Shown here piece by piece: positions 54,750 through 64,000 of a stretch of 64,000 bases of DNA (position 1 is its first letter; each line of letters opens with the position of its first letter). The translations under genes and the position numbers were made by a program. Source of the DNA: Leptospira wolbachii serovar Codice str. CDC (GTDB taxonomy: Bacteria; Spirochaetota; Leptospiria; Leptospirales; Leptospiraceae). The notes beneath the pieces were generated by a model. That model searched no databases. It was not told where the DNA came from and worked only from the letters and a program-made list of their open reading frames with translations. Location of the stretch: assembly GCF_000332515.2 (NCBI RefSeq), contig NZ_AOGZ02000008.1, positions 1-64,000 on the forward strand, written 5' to 3'.

Positions 54750-56034
54750 CGGCTTCTTCGTAGCGACCCAGTTTGCGAAGGACGGATCTAGTTAAATTAT
54801 GATAGGGTTTTAGAATATCGTCTTTTTTCCCACCTACACTTCGTTCGTCGACATTGCGAAGTTTTGGTTTTAGTGCATCCAAAATCGCGAGGCTTTTGGA
54901 ATTTTCTTTTAGTTTGTGGTAAGACTCTGCTTCCTTCATTTTAGATTCAAATTCATGAACAAGAAGAGCCGGTAAATTGATGTCTTCGATTTCCGCTGCG
55001 AGTTGGATGTTCGCAGCTTCCTTGAATTCTATAGCTGCTCGTTTGTAATAAGTTTCTTCTTCAGCTCCCAATTGGAAAAAAAGTTCTCCTCTTCGGAATT
55101 TGAATTTGAGATACTCTTTTTCGTCCGCACCTACAAAGTAGAGGATCCTTTCATAGATATCATCCATCTCTCTTGGAGAAAAGTTTTTCATTCCTGTAAG
55201 TAGGATTTGGCGGAGTAAAGATTCTAAATAATCGTTTGCCGAAACTTCTGAAAAATCACTGCGTTTGATGGAAGATAAAACCACACTTCGTTTTTGAACT
55301 GCACTGAGCCCACTCGGAACCTTTTCTAATTCAGTAAGTTTTTTTAAGACAAAGTTTTCCGTTTCCAACATGTGGGTTTTATAACCAAGTAAGATCTCGC
55401 TTGGCCGACAACTTGCCCAAGCCACCGATTCAATTTTTTTAGGAGCGATGAGTTCCGGGCCAGAAAAACGTAACGCGCGTTTGTAGTAGTCAAGCGCTGT
55501 AAGTACTGCATCAATATGGGAATTCCAATAGTCTTTGGGATTGGGCCCGAGTGTGAGTTCGCCTTGGGGTGCCATTTTTAAGAAGAGGGGGGAACCCCAG
55601 TCCCGAGCTTTTTCTCTCCAAGTCAGCTCTAAAAAATGATCTTCTACATGTTCTTTACTGCGAAAGTACAAACAGGCTTTTTCCATAAGTGCCAAATCTA
55701 AGGGTAGGATGCTGCCTTTGGTATTTTCTTCGGAACTAAAGAATTGGTTAATGGTTTGGAGGATGTCTGTTCCCCCTTCTTTACGTCCCTCAAGTACAGC
55801 ATCTCCCTTGGCAATGAGTTGGTGTGCGATCCGAGGATTGGGATAACCAAAAAACGAATTGTAGGCGAGGGTGAATTTGGCAAGGATCGTGTCCTTGTTT
55901 CTCAGAATCCATGGGAAAGTGATTGCCCACACGATGAGAACAGCCAGGATGTATTTTAAATTTTCTCGGAAGATTTGGTTCAAGGATTGTCCCTGTTCCC
56001 GATCTTTGCCGGAATCTACTGATGTTTCAAGCAA
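54727..56034 (-). CDS. Membrane-anchored helical protein of unknown function
   Basis: This 435-residue protein has one membrane span (about 27-45, LKYILAVLIVWAITFPWIL) and a long helical region with TPR-like units (about 300-430, KFRRGELFFQLGAEEETYYK). The TTG at 56034 has GGAG 6 nt upstream. A second TTG at 55983 also has a site. With the first start, the gene overlaps the divergent gene at 56022 by 13 nt, so their promoters must lie inside each other's 5' coding part. Confidence 0.7.
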   Translation of the reverse strand: MLETSVDSGKDREQGQSLNQIFRENLKYILAVLIVWAITFPWILRNKDTILAKFTLAYNSFFGYPNPRIAHQLIAKGDAVLEGRKEGGTDILQTINQFFSSEENTKGSILPLDLALMEKACLYFRSKEHVEDHFLELTWREKARDWGSPLFLKMAPQGELTLGPNPKDYWNSHIDAVLTALDYYKRALRFSGPELIAPKKIESVAWASCRPSEILLGYKTHMLETENFVLKKLTELEKVPSGLSAVQKRSVVLSSIKRSDFSEVSANDYLESLLRQILLTGMKNFSPREMDDIYERILYFVGADEKEYLKFKFRRGELFFQLGAEEETYYKRAAIEFKEAANIQLAAEIEDINLPALLVHEFESKMKEAESYHKLKENSKSLAILDALKPKLRNVDERSVGGKKDDILKPYHNLTRSVLRKLGRYEEADEIPFNE

Positions 56035-58022
56035 TTAAAACTCCAAACCGTCCCTTCCTCATTGTTTTCTTTTGTTTTCTCTCTCTTTCTCTGTTTGCAA
56101 CCGAGCCTGGGACCCGAACCAAAGAATGTTCCGTGTTAGAACCTGGTGTTCCGGCAGATTTTTTACTTTCTCGTGCTCTACGAGAACAGGTGGACGGATT
56201 CCAGTCGTCCCAACGCCGGAAGTCAGAAGAATCCAAACTATCCTTTGAACGCTCTGTTTCATTTCTGGATTCTTACCACTTTTGTCTGAAGGAAGTCGGA
56301 AAAGAACCAAGTGCACTCAGTTCAGAAACACAAAGTTTGAATTATTTGGAACTGGGAAGTTTGGAGAAGGCTTGGGAATGGTCAGAAGTTGCCACGAACA
56401 AATCCCCTGAGGTTTCTAAAGATCTCATCCTTTTGCAAACAAGAATTCGAATCCGACAAGGGGAACTGACCAAAGCCTCGGAAGTTTTAGAGTCCTCGCT
56501 TCATAAGTTTCCGAATGATCCCGATTTTTTATACCTTCTCGGCAATATCAATTTTGAACGGAAACTTTGGAACCAGTCCATTTTGTATTATACAGCTCTT
56601 TCTTTTGTGATCGAAAGGAGAGATACCCATTCCAAATACAAATTTCTAACAGCAAAAGCACTGGGTGAACTCAATTACAAATTGGATTACCCAAAGATAT
56701 CAATCAAACGTTATAATGAATACACGACCGCTTATAAAAATGATATGGAAGTTTTGTTCCGATTGGCACAAATCTATTTCGTGTTAGGTGATTTCAAACA
56801 TTGCCGCCAATATTTAGAACAAATTAGAGAAAAAAATCCGAGAGACATTGATGCCTCGTATATGCTTGCTGAAATTTATTTTATGGATGCGCGTGATCTT
56901 GCGCCCACATACTTCGCAACACTGAAAAAAGAAAAAAAAATCCCGAAAGAGGGAATTGTTTTTTTACTCGATAAACTCATTTCTGGATCGAAAACCGGAC
57001 TGGATGTTAAACTAAAAACCTACATTCAAGAAAATCCAGGAAGGTTATCTCCTCGTGTAGCTCTTTTAGAACTTGCGGAAAAGGAAAAATTTCCTGAATA
57101 CGAAATCCTTAATGCTGATACAGCCCAGTATGCTTATGAATATAGGCAGTATATCACCGCAGAAAAGATCTTACGGCGAGGTCTTTTACAAATCAGTACA
57201 AAGGAAAATGCAGATGAGGAAAGGTCTCTGTATTTTGAAAAGATTTCTTCCTGCCAAGAGATGCTTGGTCAGTGGAATCATTCCATCATCTCTACAAGAG
57301 AAGCGCTCCGACTCACAAAAGAAACAGAAAAATCGTTTCGATTGCGGTTTCGTTTGGCTTACCTCTACCTCCAAGGAAACTTAAAAAAAGAATCATTATC
57401 TGTTTCTCTTTTGTCCGAAACCATAAAAGAAAATCCAAATCCGACTCACTATTACCTCCGAGGCCTTGCTTATTTCCAATTGGCGAAATACAAAGAAAGT
57501 GTGAACGACTTTAGTGATGCAATCAAACTAGATCCTAAAAATCCAAATTACTATTTCTATCGTGCCACAGCCTTTGATAAGCTGAAACAGTTTGTAGATA
57601 CAGAAGCAGATCTAAAAACCACCATCTCTTTGAATCCCAATGCCTCCAACGCCATGAATTATTTGGGGTATCTATATGCTGAAAAAGACATCAATCCCGA
57701 AGAAGCAAATAAACTCTTAAACCAAGCAGTTTCCTTGGAACCAGACAATCCCGCCTACCAAGATAGTTTGGGTTGGGTAATGTACAGAAAAAAAGATTAT
57801 AATCGTGCCTTACTCCATTTGAACTTTGCGACATCTTTGGCTCTAGAAAGAGGATTTGAAGACCCTGTGATTTATGAACATCTGGGAGATGTGTATTTGG
57901 CTAAAAAAGATCCAGTGAATGCTTTGCAATTTTTCAAACTTTCCGAATCCAAATTAAAATCCGAGTCTAACAAAGACTTAGTGGCAAAAATCAAAAAAGT
58001 GCAAAAGGAAATTTCTGAATGA
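56022..58022 (+). CDS. Exported TPR-repeat protein
   Basis: This 666-residue protein has a signal peptide (about 12-28, FLIVFFCFLSLSLFAT), and then tetratricopeptide repeats throughout, for example FLYLLGNINFERKLWNQSI and YFYRATAFDKLKQFVDTEAD. A typical C-terminal series includes NAMNYLGYLYAEKDINPEEA. It is followed by a LolB-like lipoprotein gene with overlapping stop and start (ATGA), an order found in many Gram-negative genomes. Confidence 0.85.
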   Translation: MFQAIKTPNRPFLIVFFCFLSLSLFATEPGTRTKECSVLEPGVPADFLLSRALREQVDGFQSSQRRKSEESKLSFERSVSFLDSYHFCLKEVGKEPSALSSETQSLNYLELGSLEKAWEWSEVATNKSPEVSKDLILLQTRIRIRQGELTKASEVLESSLHKFPNDPDFLYLLGNINFERKLWNQSILYYTALSFVIERRDTHSKYKFLTAKALGELNYKLDYPKISIKRYNEYTTAYKNDMEVLFRLAQIYFVLGDFKHCRQYLEQIREKNPRDIDASYMLAEIYFMDARDLAPTYFATLKKEKKIPKEGIVFLLDKLISGSKTGLDVKLKTYIQENPGRLSPRVALLELAEKEKFPEYEILNADTAQYAYEYRQYITAEKILRRGLLQISTKENADEERSLYFEKISSCQEMLGQWNHSIISTREALRLTKETEKSFRLRFRLAYLYLQGNLKKESLSVSLLSETIKENPNPTHYYLRGLAYFQLAKYKESVNDFSDAIKLDPKNPNYYFYRATAFDKLKQFVDTEADLKTTISLNPNASNAMNYLGYLYAEKDINPEEANKLLNQAVSLEPDNPAYQDSLGWVMYRKKDYNRALLHLNFATSLALERGFEDPVIYEHLGDVYLAKKDPVNALQFFKLSESKLKSESNKDLVAKIKKVQKEISE

Positions 58023-58807
58023 AAAGGACCTTACTCCTTCTTAATATTTTATTTTATGTTTATTCTTGTCGGTCGGCAGAAGTGGAAGATCCCAATTTCA
58101 TTGGCCGGGATAAAGAAAAATACCATTCGGCTAAAGAGGGAGAATCTAAAACCCTTCTAAAAGAAATTCTAGAAAAACAAACCGAATTTCAAAGTTTTAA
58201 ATCCGAATTTTCCATGCAGATCCAAACCTTTGTTCCTAAAAAAGACAATGTCTATCTGGATGGAAAACTTTACTTTTCGAAAGAAACCAAACAGATCAAA
58301 ATCCAACTCATGGATAGTTTTTTTGGAATGGTATTTACTGAACTCATCGCCGATCCAAACCAAATCCAAATCAAACCTACGAGTACAAAGGAAGTCCAAA
58401 CCTTTCCGATGGGGGACATCCTCATCCAAGATCCGAATACGAATAAAAAATTTGCCATACCTTTTCCCGTGATTTATGAATACCTTACTGGAACCTACAT
58501 TGGGGAGATCCAAAATCCAAAAGCAAAATTCAATACAAAGGATTCGCGAATTGCCCTCACAAAACCCGATGGCGAATACGAATATTTTTTTAAAGAAGGG
58601 CAACTGGATCGATTGGAACTTGCTAGCACAAAACGTGGGTTAAAGGCAATAGCCATAGTCAAAACCAAACCAGAACAAATCCATCCACCCAAAGAAATCA
58701 CCACGAAGGTCATTAGTTTGGATACAGAAAAGGAAAATGTTCTCATTCTAATTAAATTAAAAAAATCGCAAATGACGGAACCACCCGCAAATACATTCCG
58801 TTTTTAA
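58019..58807 (+). CDS. LolB/DUF4292-like lipoprotein
   Basis: This 262-residue lipoprotein has lipobox FYVYSCRS (about Cys17) and a LolA/LolB-type beta-barrel pattern: FQSFKSEFSMQIQTF, VYLDGKLYFSKETKQIKIQL, and FFGMVFTELIADPNQIQI. LolB accepts lipoproteins from LolA at the outer membrane. Sequence similarity is weak, so the role is inferred from pattern and gene order with the TPR protein. Confidence 0.65.
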   Translation: MKRTLLLLNILFYVYSCRSAEVEDPNFIGRDKEKYHSAKEGESKTLLKEILEKQTEFQSFKSEFSMQIQTFVPKKDNVYLDGKLYFSKETKQIKIQLMDSFFGMVFTELIADPNQIQIKPTSTKEVQTFPMGDILIQDPNTNKKFAIPFPVIYEYLTGTYIGEIQNPKAKFNTKDSRIALTKPDGEYEYFFKEGQLDRLELASTKRGLKAIAIVKTKPEQIHPPKEITTKVISLDTEKENVLILIKLKKSQMTEPPANTFRF

Positions 58808-59956
58808 ATGTACTTATTTCGTTTTTTATTCCTTCTGGTTTTAGTTTGTCCGCTTTTTGTGTTTTCAGCGGACATTCCGGAACCCGAAGAACCTAATTTA
58901 GAACTACCTATAAACGATCTTTATCATTTCCGAACGGACACAGGGGAGACTATCAAATTTCCCAAATCCACAAAACTATGGTTTGGTGGGGATGTAATGT
59001 TTAATTGGGGAGTTCGGGATTCCATGCGAACTGAGGACCCATACTTTCCTTTTCGCAGTTTTTCTAGTTTTCTAAAAACCTTCGATTATCGTTTCCTAAA
59101 TTTAGAAACACCGATCCTTCATAAAACACCTGCAGCTGACCAAAGAAAGTCCTATGTGTTCTTTGGGGAAAGACGGGATTTGATGGTTTTGCGAATGCTT
59201 GGGATTGATGGGGTTTTTCTGGGAAATAACCATACCATGGACTTTGGAGAAAACGGACTCTATGAGACCTTGGAGCTTTTGGATGAATTTGGAATCCGCC
59301 ATACCGGAGCTGGCAAACACACTGATGATGCTTTAGTCCCGATTTCTATCACCAAACATAACACAGACTACCGCATCTTTTCCTTTTCTGATACGGGTGA
59401 AACCAGGTTGTTTTCGGGAACTAAAACTCCTGGGGCCGCTTATTTCCGAGTGGCGACTGCTGAACGCCTTGTTAAAAAATCGAAACCAAACCAGGTAAAT
59501 ATTCTATCCGTACATTGGGGTGTAGAATACAATCCTTTGCCCATGGATACGGAACGGAATGCCGCCAAATATTTGGTAGGTGCTGGATACAAAGTCATCA
59601 TCGGCCACCATCCCCATGTCCCCCAAGGGATAGAAGTGTTTCCTACAGGTGTTGTAATTTATTCACTCGGAAATTTTTTCTTTGGATCGAAAAACCAATA
59701 CTTAAAACACAATATTTCTGTTGTTTTGCATTTTGACGGCGAAAAACTTTTGTTTGTGGAAGTGATACCCGTATTTGGAAAACACCAATCCTTGTCCGGC
59801 GATCATTATTTTTTTCCTTTGGGTCCTAAGGAAGCGGAAAACTTTTTAAAAGAGTATTCTATCCTTTGTAAACAACTCGGAACAGAACTTGTGATCTCTG
59901 GAGGAAGGGGTTATGTTTTTTTAGATAAGGAACTAAAGGCCAAACTAAAACCGTAG
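58808..59956 (+). CDS. CapA-family metallophosphatase-like protein
   Basis: This 382-residue exported protein has a signal peptide, then the PGA_cap pattern: KLWFGGDVMFNWGVRDS (about 57-73), FLNLETPI, GVFLGNNHTMDFGENGLYETLELL, NILSVHWGVEY, and IGHHPHVPQGIEVF near 265. The family shares the calcineurin-like fold and acts in polyglutamate or exopolymer assembly. No cap operon partners are near, so the role is open. The start follows the previous stop directly. Confidence 0.88.
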   Translation: MYLFRFLFLLVLVCPLFVFSADIPEPEEPNLELPINDLYHFRTDTGETIKFPKSTKLWFGGDVMFNWGVRDSMRTEDPYFPFRSFSSFLKTFDYRFLNLETPILHKTPAADQRKSYVFFGERRDLMVLRMLGIDGVFLGNNHTMDFGENGLYETLELLDEFGIRHTGAGKHTDDALVPISITKHNTDYRIFSFSDTGETRLFSGTKTPGAAYFRVATAERLVKKSKPNQVNILSVHWGVEYNPLPMDTERNAAKYLVGAGYKVIIGHHPHVPQGIEVFPTGVVIYSLGNFFFGSKNQYLKHNISVVLHFDGEKLLFVEVIPVFGKHQSLSGDHYFFPLGPKEAENFLKEYSILCKQLGTELVISGGRGYVFLDKELKAKLKP

Positions 59957-60693
59957 TGGAACCAACTGCAAACAAGTCCCACGGCAAAAAAGGGAAAACT
60001 AAGTTCCAGTAAATTGGTTTTATAAATCGAAAACAACTGCAAAAAGAAGCCAGTAAAAAATAAAACCGAAGCCGTTCGCAAAATCCAACCTTTTTCGTAT
60101 AACCAAAAGTAAACGGAAACAATGGCCGCATAACCAAACAAACAAAACCATTTGAGCTGCGATGTGGGTTTAAGATATTCGAGCGAAGGTGCCATTTCTT
60201 CTGCTGTTTTCGCATCGAGTACATTTAAGATTAAAATATTTTCGATTAAGTCCGCAAATCCTGCGATCACAAGAAGTAAAACCATACCCATAAAGATCTT
60301 TAAAAAGATGGGCCGCACCTTCCTGCCTGCATAATGGCCGGTATAGGTAAGAAAGGCCAAATAACAGAAGATAAATCCAAAGTCAAAATAATGAACCCTT
60401 CGGTATTCTGAGGACAAATTGAAAAAATCGATGGTATCTGGGATTCCAATCAGGTCTTGGACTTGTTTGGGCGTTTCTGCCATCTCGAGTCCAAGGAGGG
60501 TGGATTCAAATCCGGAGTGATTGTCGAGAGCTGGTTCTTTCGGGGTGATGTGGTTTAAAAAACCAGCATAGAGTGCTAAAAATAGGCCAAGTCCTAGGCC
60601 CCAAACTTCTGGAAAATTTGATTTTTCACCCATAAAAATGTTAGAAATTACATGGAAATGGAAGGGTTTGGGAACTCCAAGAAGAAATTCCAT
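59911..60693 (-). CDS. Multi-span membrane protein of unknown function
   Basis: This 260-residue protein has about six predicted membrane helices. Between helices 1 and 2 lies a loop with ALDNHSGFESTLLGLEMA. The start could be at 60693, or at the internal ATG at 60633 (MGEKSNF). The 3' end overlaps the convergent CapA-like gene by 46 nt. No family was recognised. Confidence 0.65.
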   Translation of the reverse strand: MEFLLGVPKPFHFHVISNIFMGEKSNFPEVWGLGLGLFLALYAGFLNHITPKEPALDNHSGFESTLLGLEMAETPKQVQDLIGIPDTIDFFNLSSEYRRVHYFDFGFIFCYLAFLTYTGHYAGRKVRPIFLKIFMGMVLLLVIAGFADLIENILILNVLDAKTAEEMAPSLEYLKPTSQLKWFCLFGYAAIVSVYFWLYEKGWILRTASVLFFTGFFLQLFSIYKTNLLELSFPFFAVGLVCSWFHYGFSLAFSSLSKKT

Positions 60694-60743
60694 TGACCCT
60701 TGCCCCTATTGGCAAAACCCTAGTGGAAACTAACAAATTCTTC

Positions 60744-60769
60744 TACCTACAAGTGTTTCTATGTAGGTA
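60744..60769 (+). promoter_or_regulatory. Hairpin in the rpsF leader
   Basis: TACCTACA (60744-60751) pairs perfectly with TGTAGGTA (60762-60769) over a 10-nt loop, 16 nt before the rpsF start. The S6:S18 complex is known to bind a hairpin in rpsF leaders of several bacteria, and this one sits in the same place. Whether the bulge and sequence details fit that motif I cannot confirm. Confidence 0.45.
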
Positions 60770-60785
60770 TACCCATAGGAGAAAT

Positions 60786-61061
60786 ATGAGAAACTACGAA
60801 ATCACGAATATTCTTCGTGAAGGTAATGTAGAAGAGACGAAGTCTGCAGTAAAAGACTTACTCTCCAAATACAACTTCACGATCCAAGGCGAAGAGGATT
60901 GGGGTTCTAAAAGACTCTGGCATCCCGTTGGACAAGACGAACAAGGCCACTTCACACTTATCAAGTGTTCCGGATCCCCTACAGAAGTTTCAAAGATCGA
61001 ACATGAGTTTAAACTCAATGGTAACATCTTAAAAACTCTCGTAATCAGGGCAAATGGCTAA
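60786..61061 (+). CDS. rpsF: 30S ribosomal protein S6
   Basis: This 91-residue ribosomal protein opens with MRNYEITNILREGNVEETK and has SKYNFTIQGEEDWGSKRLWHP-type beta strands (about 30-50). It binds S18 on the platform of the small subunit. AGGAGA precedes the ATG at 60786. The frame upstream of it is non-coding. Its end overlaps the ssb start by 8 nt. Confidence 0.95.
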   Translation: MRNYEITNILREGNVEETKSAVKDLLSKYNFTIQGEEDWGSKRLWHPVGQDEQGHFTLIKCSGSPTEVSKIEHEFKLNGNILKTLVIRANG

Positions 61062-61497
61062 CGATCTCAACAAAGTACTTTTAATCGGTCGAATGACCCG
61101 TGACCCGGAATTTAAATCGGTGAACGGAAGTTCTGTTGTCAATTTCTCAATTGCGAATAACAGAGTTTATGTGACTAACGGTGAAAAAAAAGAGGAAACT
61201 CATTATTTTGACTGCGTTGCATGGGGCCGACTCGCTGACATATTAAAACAATATGCTGGCAAAGGAAAACAAGTAGCGATTGAAGGTAGACTTCAACAAC
61301 AGTCCTGGGAAACACCTGAAGGCAAAAAAGCCACCAAAATCCGTGTCTATGTCGAATCCGCGCAATTACTAGGCGGCCAAGGACAAGGTGGTGGTGGATC
61401 AGGTGGCGACCGTTCTGACAGTTCCTCTTCTTATGATTCCGGCGTAAGTAGTGGTTATGATGATTATCCAGCCGGTGACGATGACATTCCTTTTTGA
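61054..61497 (+). CDS. ssb: Single-stranded DNA-binding protein
   Basis: This 147-residue OB-fold protein has LNKVLLIGRMTRDPEFKSV, FDCVAWGRLADILKQY and the usual glycine/serine linker with acidic tip DDDIPF that binds replication partners. It lies between rpsF and rpsR in the common bacterial order. Confidence 0.97.
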   Translation: MANDLNKVLLIGRMTRDPEFKSVNGSSVVNFSIANNRVYVTNGEKKEETHYFDCVAWGRLADILKQYAGKGKQVAIEGRLQQQSWETPEGKKATKIRVYVESAQLLGGQGQGGGGSGGDRSDSSSSYDSGVSSGYDDYPAGDDDIPF

Positions 61498-61503
61498 TAG
61501 GTT

Positions 61504-61854
61504 ATGATAATGAGCGAAACAGCAAATACTGAAGAAACAAGAACAGATTCCCGTGAGAGTATGGACGGGATGGAAGACGACGATAAAGGCGGTTTCCGTG
61601 GTAAAGACGGAGAAGGCAAATTCGGTCGTAAAAACGCAAAATATAAGAAGAAAGTATGTAAGTTCTGCGCTGACAAAGCCTTACTTGCAGGACTTGATTA
61701 CAAACGAGTCGATATCTTAGAAAGATTTGTTACCAACCGTGGTAAAATCATTCCAAGAAGAATCACTGGAACTTGTGGCAAACACCAAAGAGCTCTAGCT
61801 CGTGAAATCAGAAAATCCAGATCTATCGGCTTATTGCCGTTTAAAGTTCTGTAG
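61504..61854 (+). CDS. rpsR: 30S ribosomal protein S18
   Basis: This 116-residue protein has the S18 core ([48 protein letters not shown]) after a charged, Gly/Asp-rich head of about 45 residues that most S18 proteins lack. The CxxC keeps a zinc-ribbon look. ATGs at 61504 and 61510 are both possible starts. Confidence 0.95.
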   Translation: MIMSETANTEETRTDSRESMDGMEDDDKGGFRGKDGEGKFGRKNAKYKKKVCKFCADKALLAGLDYKRVDILERFVTNRGKIIPRRITGTCGKHQRALAREIRKSRSIGLLPFKVL

Positions 61855-61863
61855 GAGTAACGG

Positions 61864-62310
61864 ATGAAAGTTGTATTGCAAAAAGATGTATTGAATCTTG
61901 GTGATGCTGGTGATGTGAAAGAAGTTGCAGACGGTTACGCACGTAACTTCCTCATTCCTAGAAGATTTGCAGTCCGTGCAAATGATGGAAACACAAAAGC
62001 CGCAGTCCACCAAAAGAAACTTGCTGAACTGAAACGCGACAAACGCGTGAAAGTGATGAAAGAACTTTCTTCTTCTATCGAAGGTAAAACTTACGAGATA
62101 AAAGTGAAAGTGGGTGAGAACGACAAACTTTTCGGTTCTGTAACAGCAAATGATATTGCACTCGCAATCAAAAGCACTGGTGTAGAACTCGACAAACGTA
62201 AACTAGACTTAGGTGAGCCGCTAAAATCAGTAGGCGAATATAAAATTAAAGTTCGTTTGGCTGAAGGTGTTGTTCCCCAAATCATAGTTAAAGTCGTCGG
62301 CCAAGCATAG
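61864..62310 (+). CDS. rplI: 50S ribosomal protein L9
   Basis: This 148-residue protein has the conserved head KVVLQKDVLNLGDAGDVKEV and GYARNFLIPRRFA, and a C-terminal domain with LFGSVTANDIA. It binds 23S rRNA near L1. It is part of the rpsF-ssb-rpsR-rplI-dnaB block, with a good GGAG at its start. Confidence 0.97.
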   Translation: MKVVLQKDVLNLGDAGDVKEVADGYARNFLIPRRFAVRANDGNTKAAVHQKKLAELKRDKRVKVMKELSSSIEGKTYEIKVKVGENDKLFGSVTANDIALAIKSTGVELDKRKLDLGEPLKSVGEYKIKVRLAEGVVPQIIVKVVGQA

Positions 62311-62331
62311 TTTTACGCTAAAGCTTTTTCG

Positions 62332-63675
62332 ATGAATTCTAACCCCCTTCAGGAGATAGAGTCTGAGAAGAACTTAATCGGTTACCTACTCATGAGAGGG
62401 GTAGCCGGGCAGGAAGACTTAGGTCTAAGCCCGGATGATTTCTACATGGACAGTCACAGGCGTGTCTTTGAAGCTGTCACCGATCTCATCAGTGAAGGGA
62501 TTGCCATTGACCTGGTTACGGTCACAAACCAAATGCGGGAGAAACGTCTTTTTAAAGATGAGTCCCGCGACTTGGAATACATTACTTCCCTCTACAAAGA
62601 TACCGTTCCTTTCCAACCGCTAGATTATTATGTTCGGCGAGTGAAACGTATCTCGGACCGTCGTAAGTACGTCGAAGCATTAAACCAAGCCATCGATAAA
62701 GTAAAGATCGAACCTGGGGAAAACGATTCTGTATTCAGTCTCGTAGAACAGTCGCTTATGGACATCTCTCGCCAAGAGAGATCCAAAGGTTTACGAAAAG
62801 TAAAAGATGATGCCAATGCACTCATTGATTATATCAAAAATGTTGTGGCGGCAAGCCAAAATGGAACGGGTGGAATTAATGGATTAAAAACCCATTTTAC
62901 GGGTCTGGATATGGCAACCACAGGTCTTAAGTCACACGAACTTATGATCCTTGCGGCTCGTCCTGGTAACGGAAAAACTACATTTGCATTAAACATTGCT
63001 GCAAACGCCGCTTTGAAAGAGCGTAAAACGGTTGTTATTTTCTCTCTTGAGATGAGTCGGATCGAATTACTTCTGAAACTCATCAGTGCAGATGCAAGGA
63101 TTGATTCCTATGCTTTAAAAGCGGGAACTCTCACGTCTGCACAGATGACCCAACTCAAAGATAGTATCGGAAACATAACCTCTGCTAGTTTGTACATTGA
63201 TGATTCTGGATATTTGACCATCCAAGAATTTTCGGCAAGACTCCGCCAACTTCGCACAACAGAAGAAGTGGGGCTTGTGATTGTTGACTACTTACAGCTT
63301 ATGAGTGATCCGAAAGCTGCCATGGGGGGAAGGCAACAAGAGGTTGCCAATATTTCCAGGGGACTGAAACAAATGGCACGGGAAGTGGGATGCCCCATCA
63401 TCGCATTATCGCAGATGAACCGTTCCATTGAAAATCGCTCCAAAGACCAAAGGCCCCAACTTTCCGATTTACGGGAGTCAGGTGCCATTGAGCAGGATGC
63501 GGACATTGTATGTTTTATATATCGAGAGGAAATGGTGAAACCTCCCGAAGAGCTTGACCCGAACAAAAGGGGAATGGCTGAGATCATCATCGCCAAAAAC
63601 AGAGCGGGTGCTACGGCCGATTTTCCATTGATGTTCAATCCGAAGATCAGCCGTTTCGACAACGTTCCATTATAA
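62332..63675 (+). CDS. dnaB: Replicative DNA helicase DnaB
   Basis: This 447-residue hexameric helicase unwinds DNA at the replication fork. The N-terminal domain ([14 protein letters not shown]) is followed by the RecA-like domain with [16 protein letters not shown] (about 203-218), [18 protein letters not shown] and [12 protein letters not shown]. Length is normal and no intein is present. Confidence 0.97.
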   Translation: MNSNPLQEIESEKNLIGYLLMRGVAGQEDLGLSPDDFYMDSHRRVFEAVTDLISEGIAIDLVTVTNQMREKRLFKDESRDLEYITSLYKDTVPFQPLDYYVRRVKRISDRRKYVEALNQAIDKVKIEPGENDSVFSLVEQSLMDISRQERSKGLRKVKDDANALIDYIKNVVAASQNGTGGINGLKTHFTGLDMATTGLKSHELMILAARPGNGKTTFALNIAANAALKERKTVVIFSLEMSRIELLLKLISADARIDSYALKAGTLTSAQMTQLKDSIGNITSASLYIDDSGYLTIQEFSARLRQLRTTEEVGLVIVDYLQLMSDPKAAMGGRQQEVANISRGLKQMAREVGCPIIALSQMNRSIENRSKDQRPQLSDLRESGAIEQDADIVCFIYREEMVKPPEELDPNKRGMAEIIIAKNRAGATADFPLMFNPKISRFDNVPL

Positions 63676-63687
63676 AGAGGTTTTCAA

Positions 63688-64000
63688 TTGAATCAGTGGG
63701 TCAGTTCCGAATATAAAAATAGAATTAGTGCAACGAGTGTTTCGGATGCATCTGTCGGTAAAACTTTATTCCTTTCTGGATGGGCTTTTCGTTACCGCGA
63801 CCAAGGAGGAGTGATTTTTATCGATCTTCGCGATCGTTCTGGAATTCTACAAATTGTTGCTCGAAAAGAAATCTTAGGGGACGATTTTTCCAAAGTAGAA
63901 AAAATTCGTTCCGAATTCGTGATTGCTGTGAAAGGAAAACTTTCGCTTCGCGATGCCGAATCCATCAACCCCAAAATGGAAACCGGCAAATACGAGTTAA
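63688..64000 (+). CDS. aspS: Aspartyl-tRNA synthetase, 5' part (cut by window edge)
   Basis: The first 104 codons are visible, beginning with TTG at 63688 after AGAGG. The reading [20 protein letters not shown] and then [19 protein letters not shown] with [15 protein letters not shown] is the OB-fold anticodon-binding domain at the start of AspRS. The catalytic domain lies beyond the window. Confidence 0.85.
   Translation, partial: MNQWVSSEYKNRISATSVSDASVGKTLFLSGWAFRYRDQGGVIFIDLRDRSGILQIVARKEILGDDFSKVEKIRSEFVIAVKGKLSLRDAESINPKMETGKYEL

Overview
The window reads as chromosomal DNA of a spirochaete, most likely Leptospira and probably a free-living (saprophytic) species. The evidence is two tandem FlaB-type core flagellins, many small lipoproteins with loose spirochaetal lipoboxes, the rpsF-ssb-rpsR-rplI-dnaB block, PurL of the short type, and a KefFC-like pair. 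No taxonomy search was possible, so the genus is an inference from gene content.

Layout. (1) Positions 1-5389 are an accessory, AT-rich block that I read as an integron gene-cassette array. Five long (165-171 nt) attC-like sites separate five cassettes, all with genes on the minus strand. The cassettes carry a HigB/HigA pair, no gene, a small protein plus an ankyrin-repeat lipoprotein, a second unrelated HigB/HigA pair, and an IS91-type HUH transposase. No integrase is visible. (2) 5899-9080 is a tight minus-strand operon for a B-family DNA polymerase with degraded exonuclease motifs, a small helical protein and a RecA-like protein without a Walker A lysine. (3) 9432-14840 holds hypothetical envelope proteins, purL and a flavin reductase. 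(4) 14945-19577 holds a PerR-like regulator, a frameshifted mutL, an ECF sigma factor with a membrane partner, a TPR protein and a short hibernation factor. (5) 19681-30389 holds a GH57 glucan enzyme with a DUF4912 protein, a SET-domain protein, ribH-nusB, TPR, methyltransferase, DEAD-box helicase and amidase genes. (6) 30719-32587 holds two flagellins. (7) 32787-49981 is a mixed region: a lipoprotein, a class III cyclase, a frameshifted alpha/beta hydrolase, a DedA/ATP-grasp fusion, a Kef system, a cyclophilin, a rhodanese, a GAF histidine kinase with its response regulator, a NamZ-like muramidase, a pseudouridine synthase and ychF. (8) 50117-54749 is a minus-strand operon with an ECF sigma factor, a membrane-anchored CHAT (caspase-like) protein and a cysteine-desulfurase-like enzyme. 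(9) 56022-59956 encodes a TPR protein, a LolB-like lipoprotein and a CapA-like protein. (10) 60786 to the end is the ribosomal/replication block rpsF-ssb-rpsR-rplI-dnaB and the start of aspS.

The most notable observations are: the cassette array, where each cassette's two ends match each other and several internal stems covary between copies; the possible translesion-polymerase operon beside it; the CHAT protease/ECF sigma operon; and two genes (mutL and an alpha/beta hydrolase) each broken by a single frameshift, the second at a run of eight A. If the mutL break is real, the strain could be mismatch-repair deficient, which would fit the homopolymer frameshift. Sequencing error explains both equally well.
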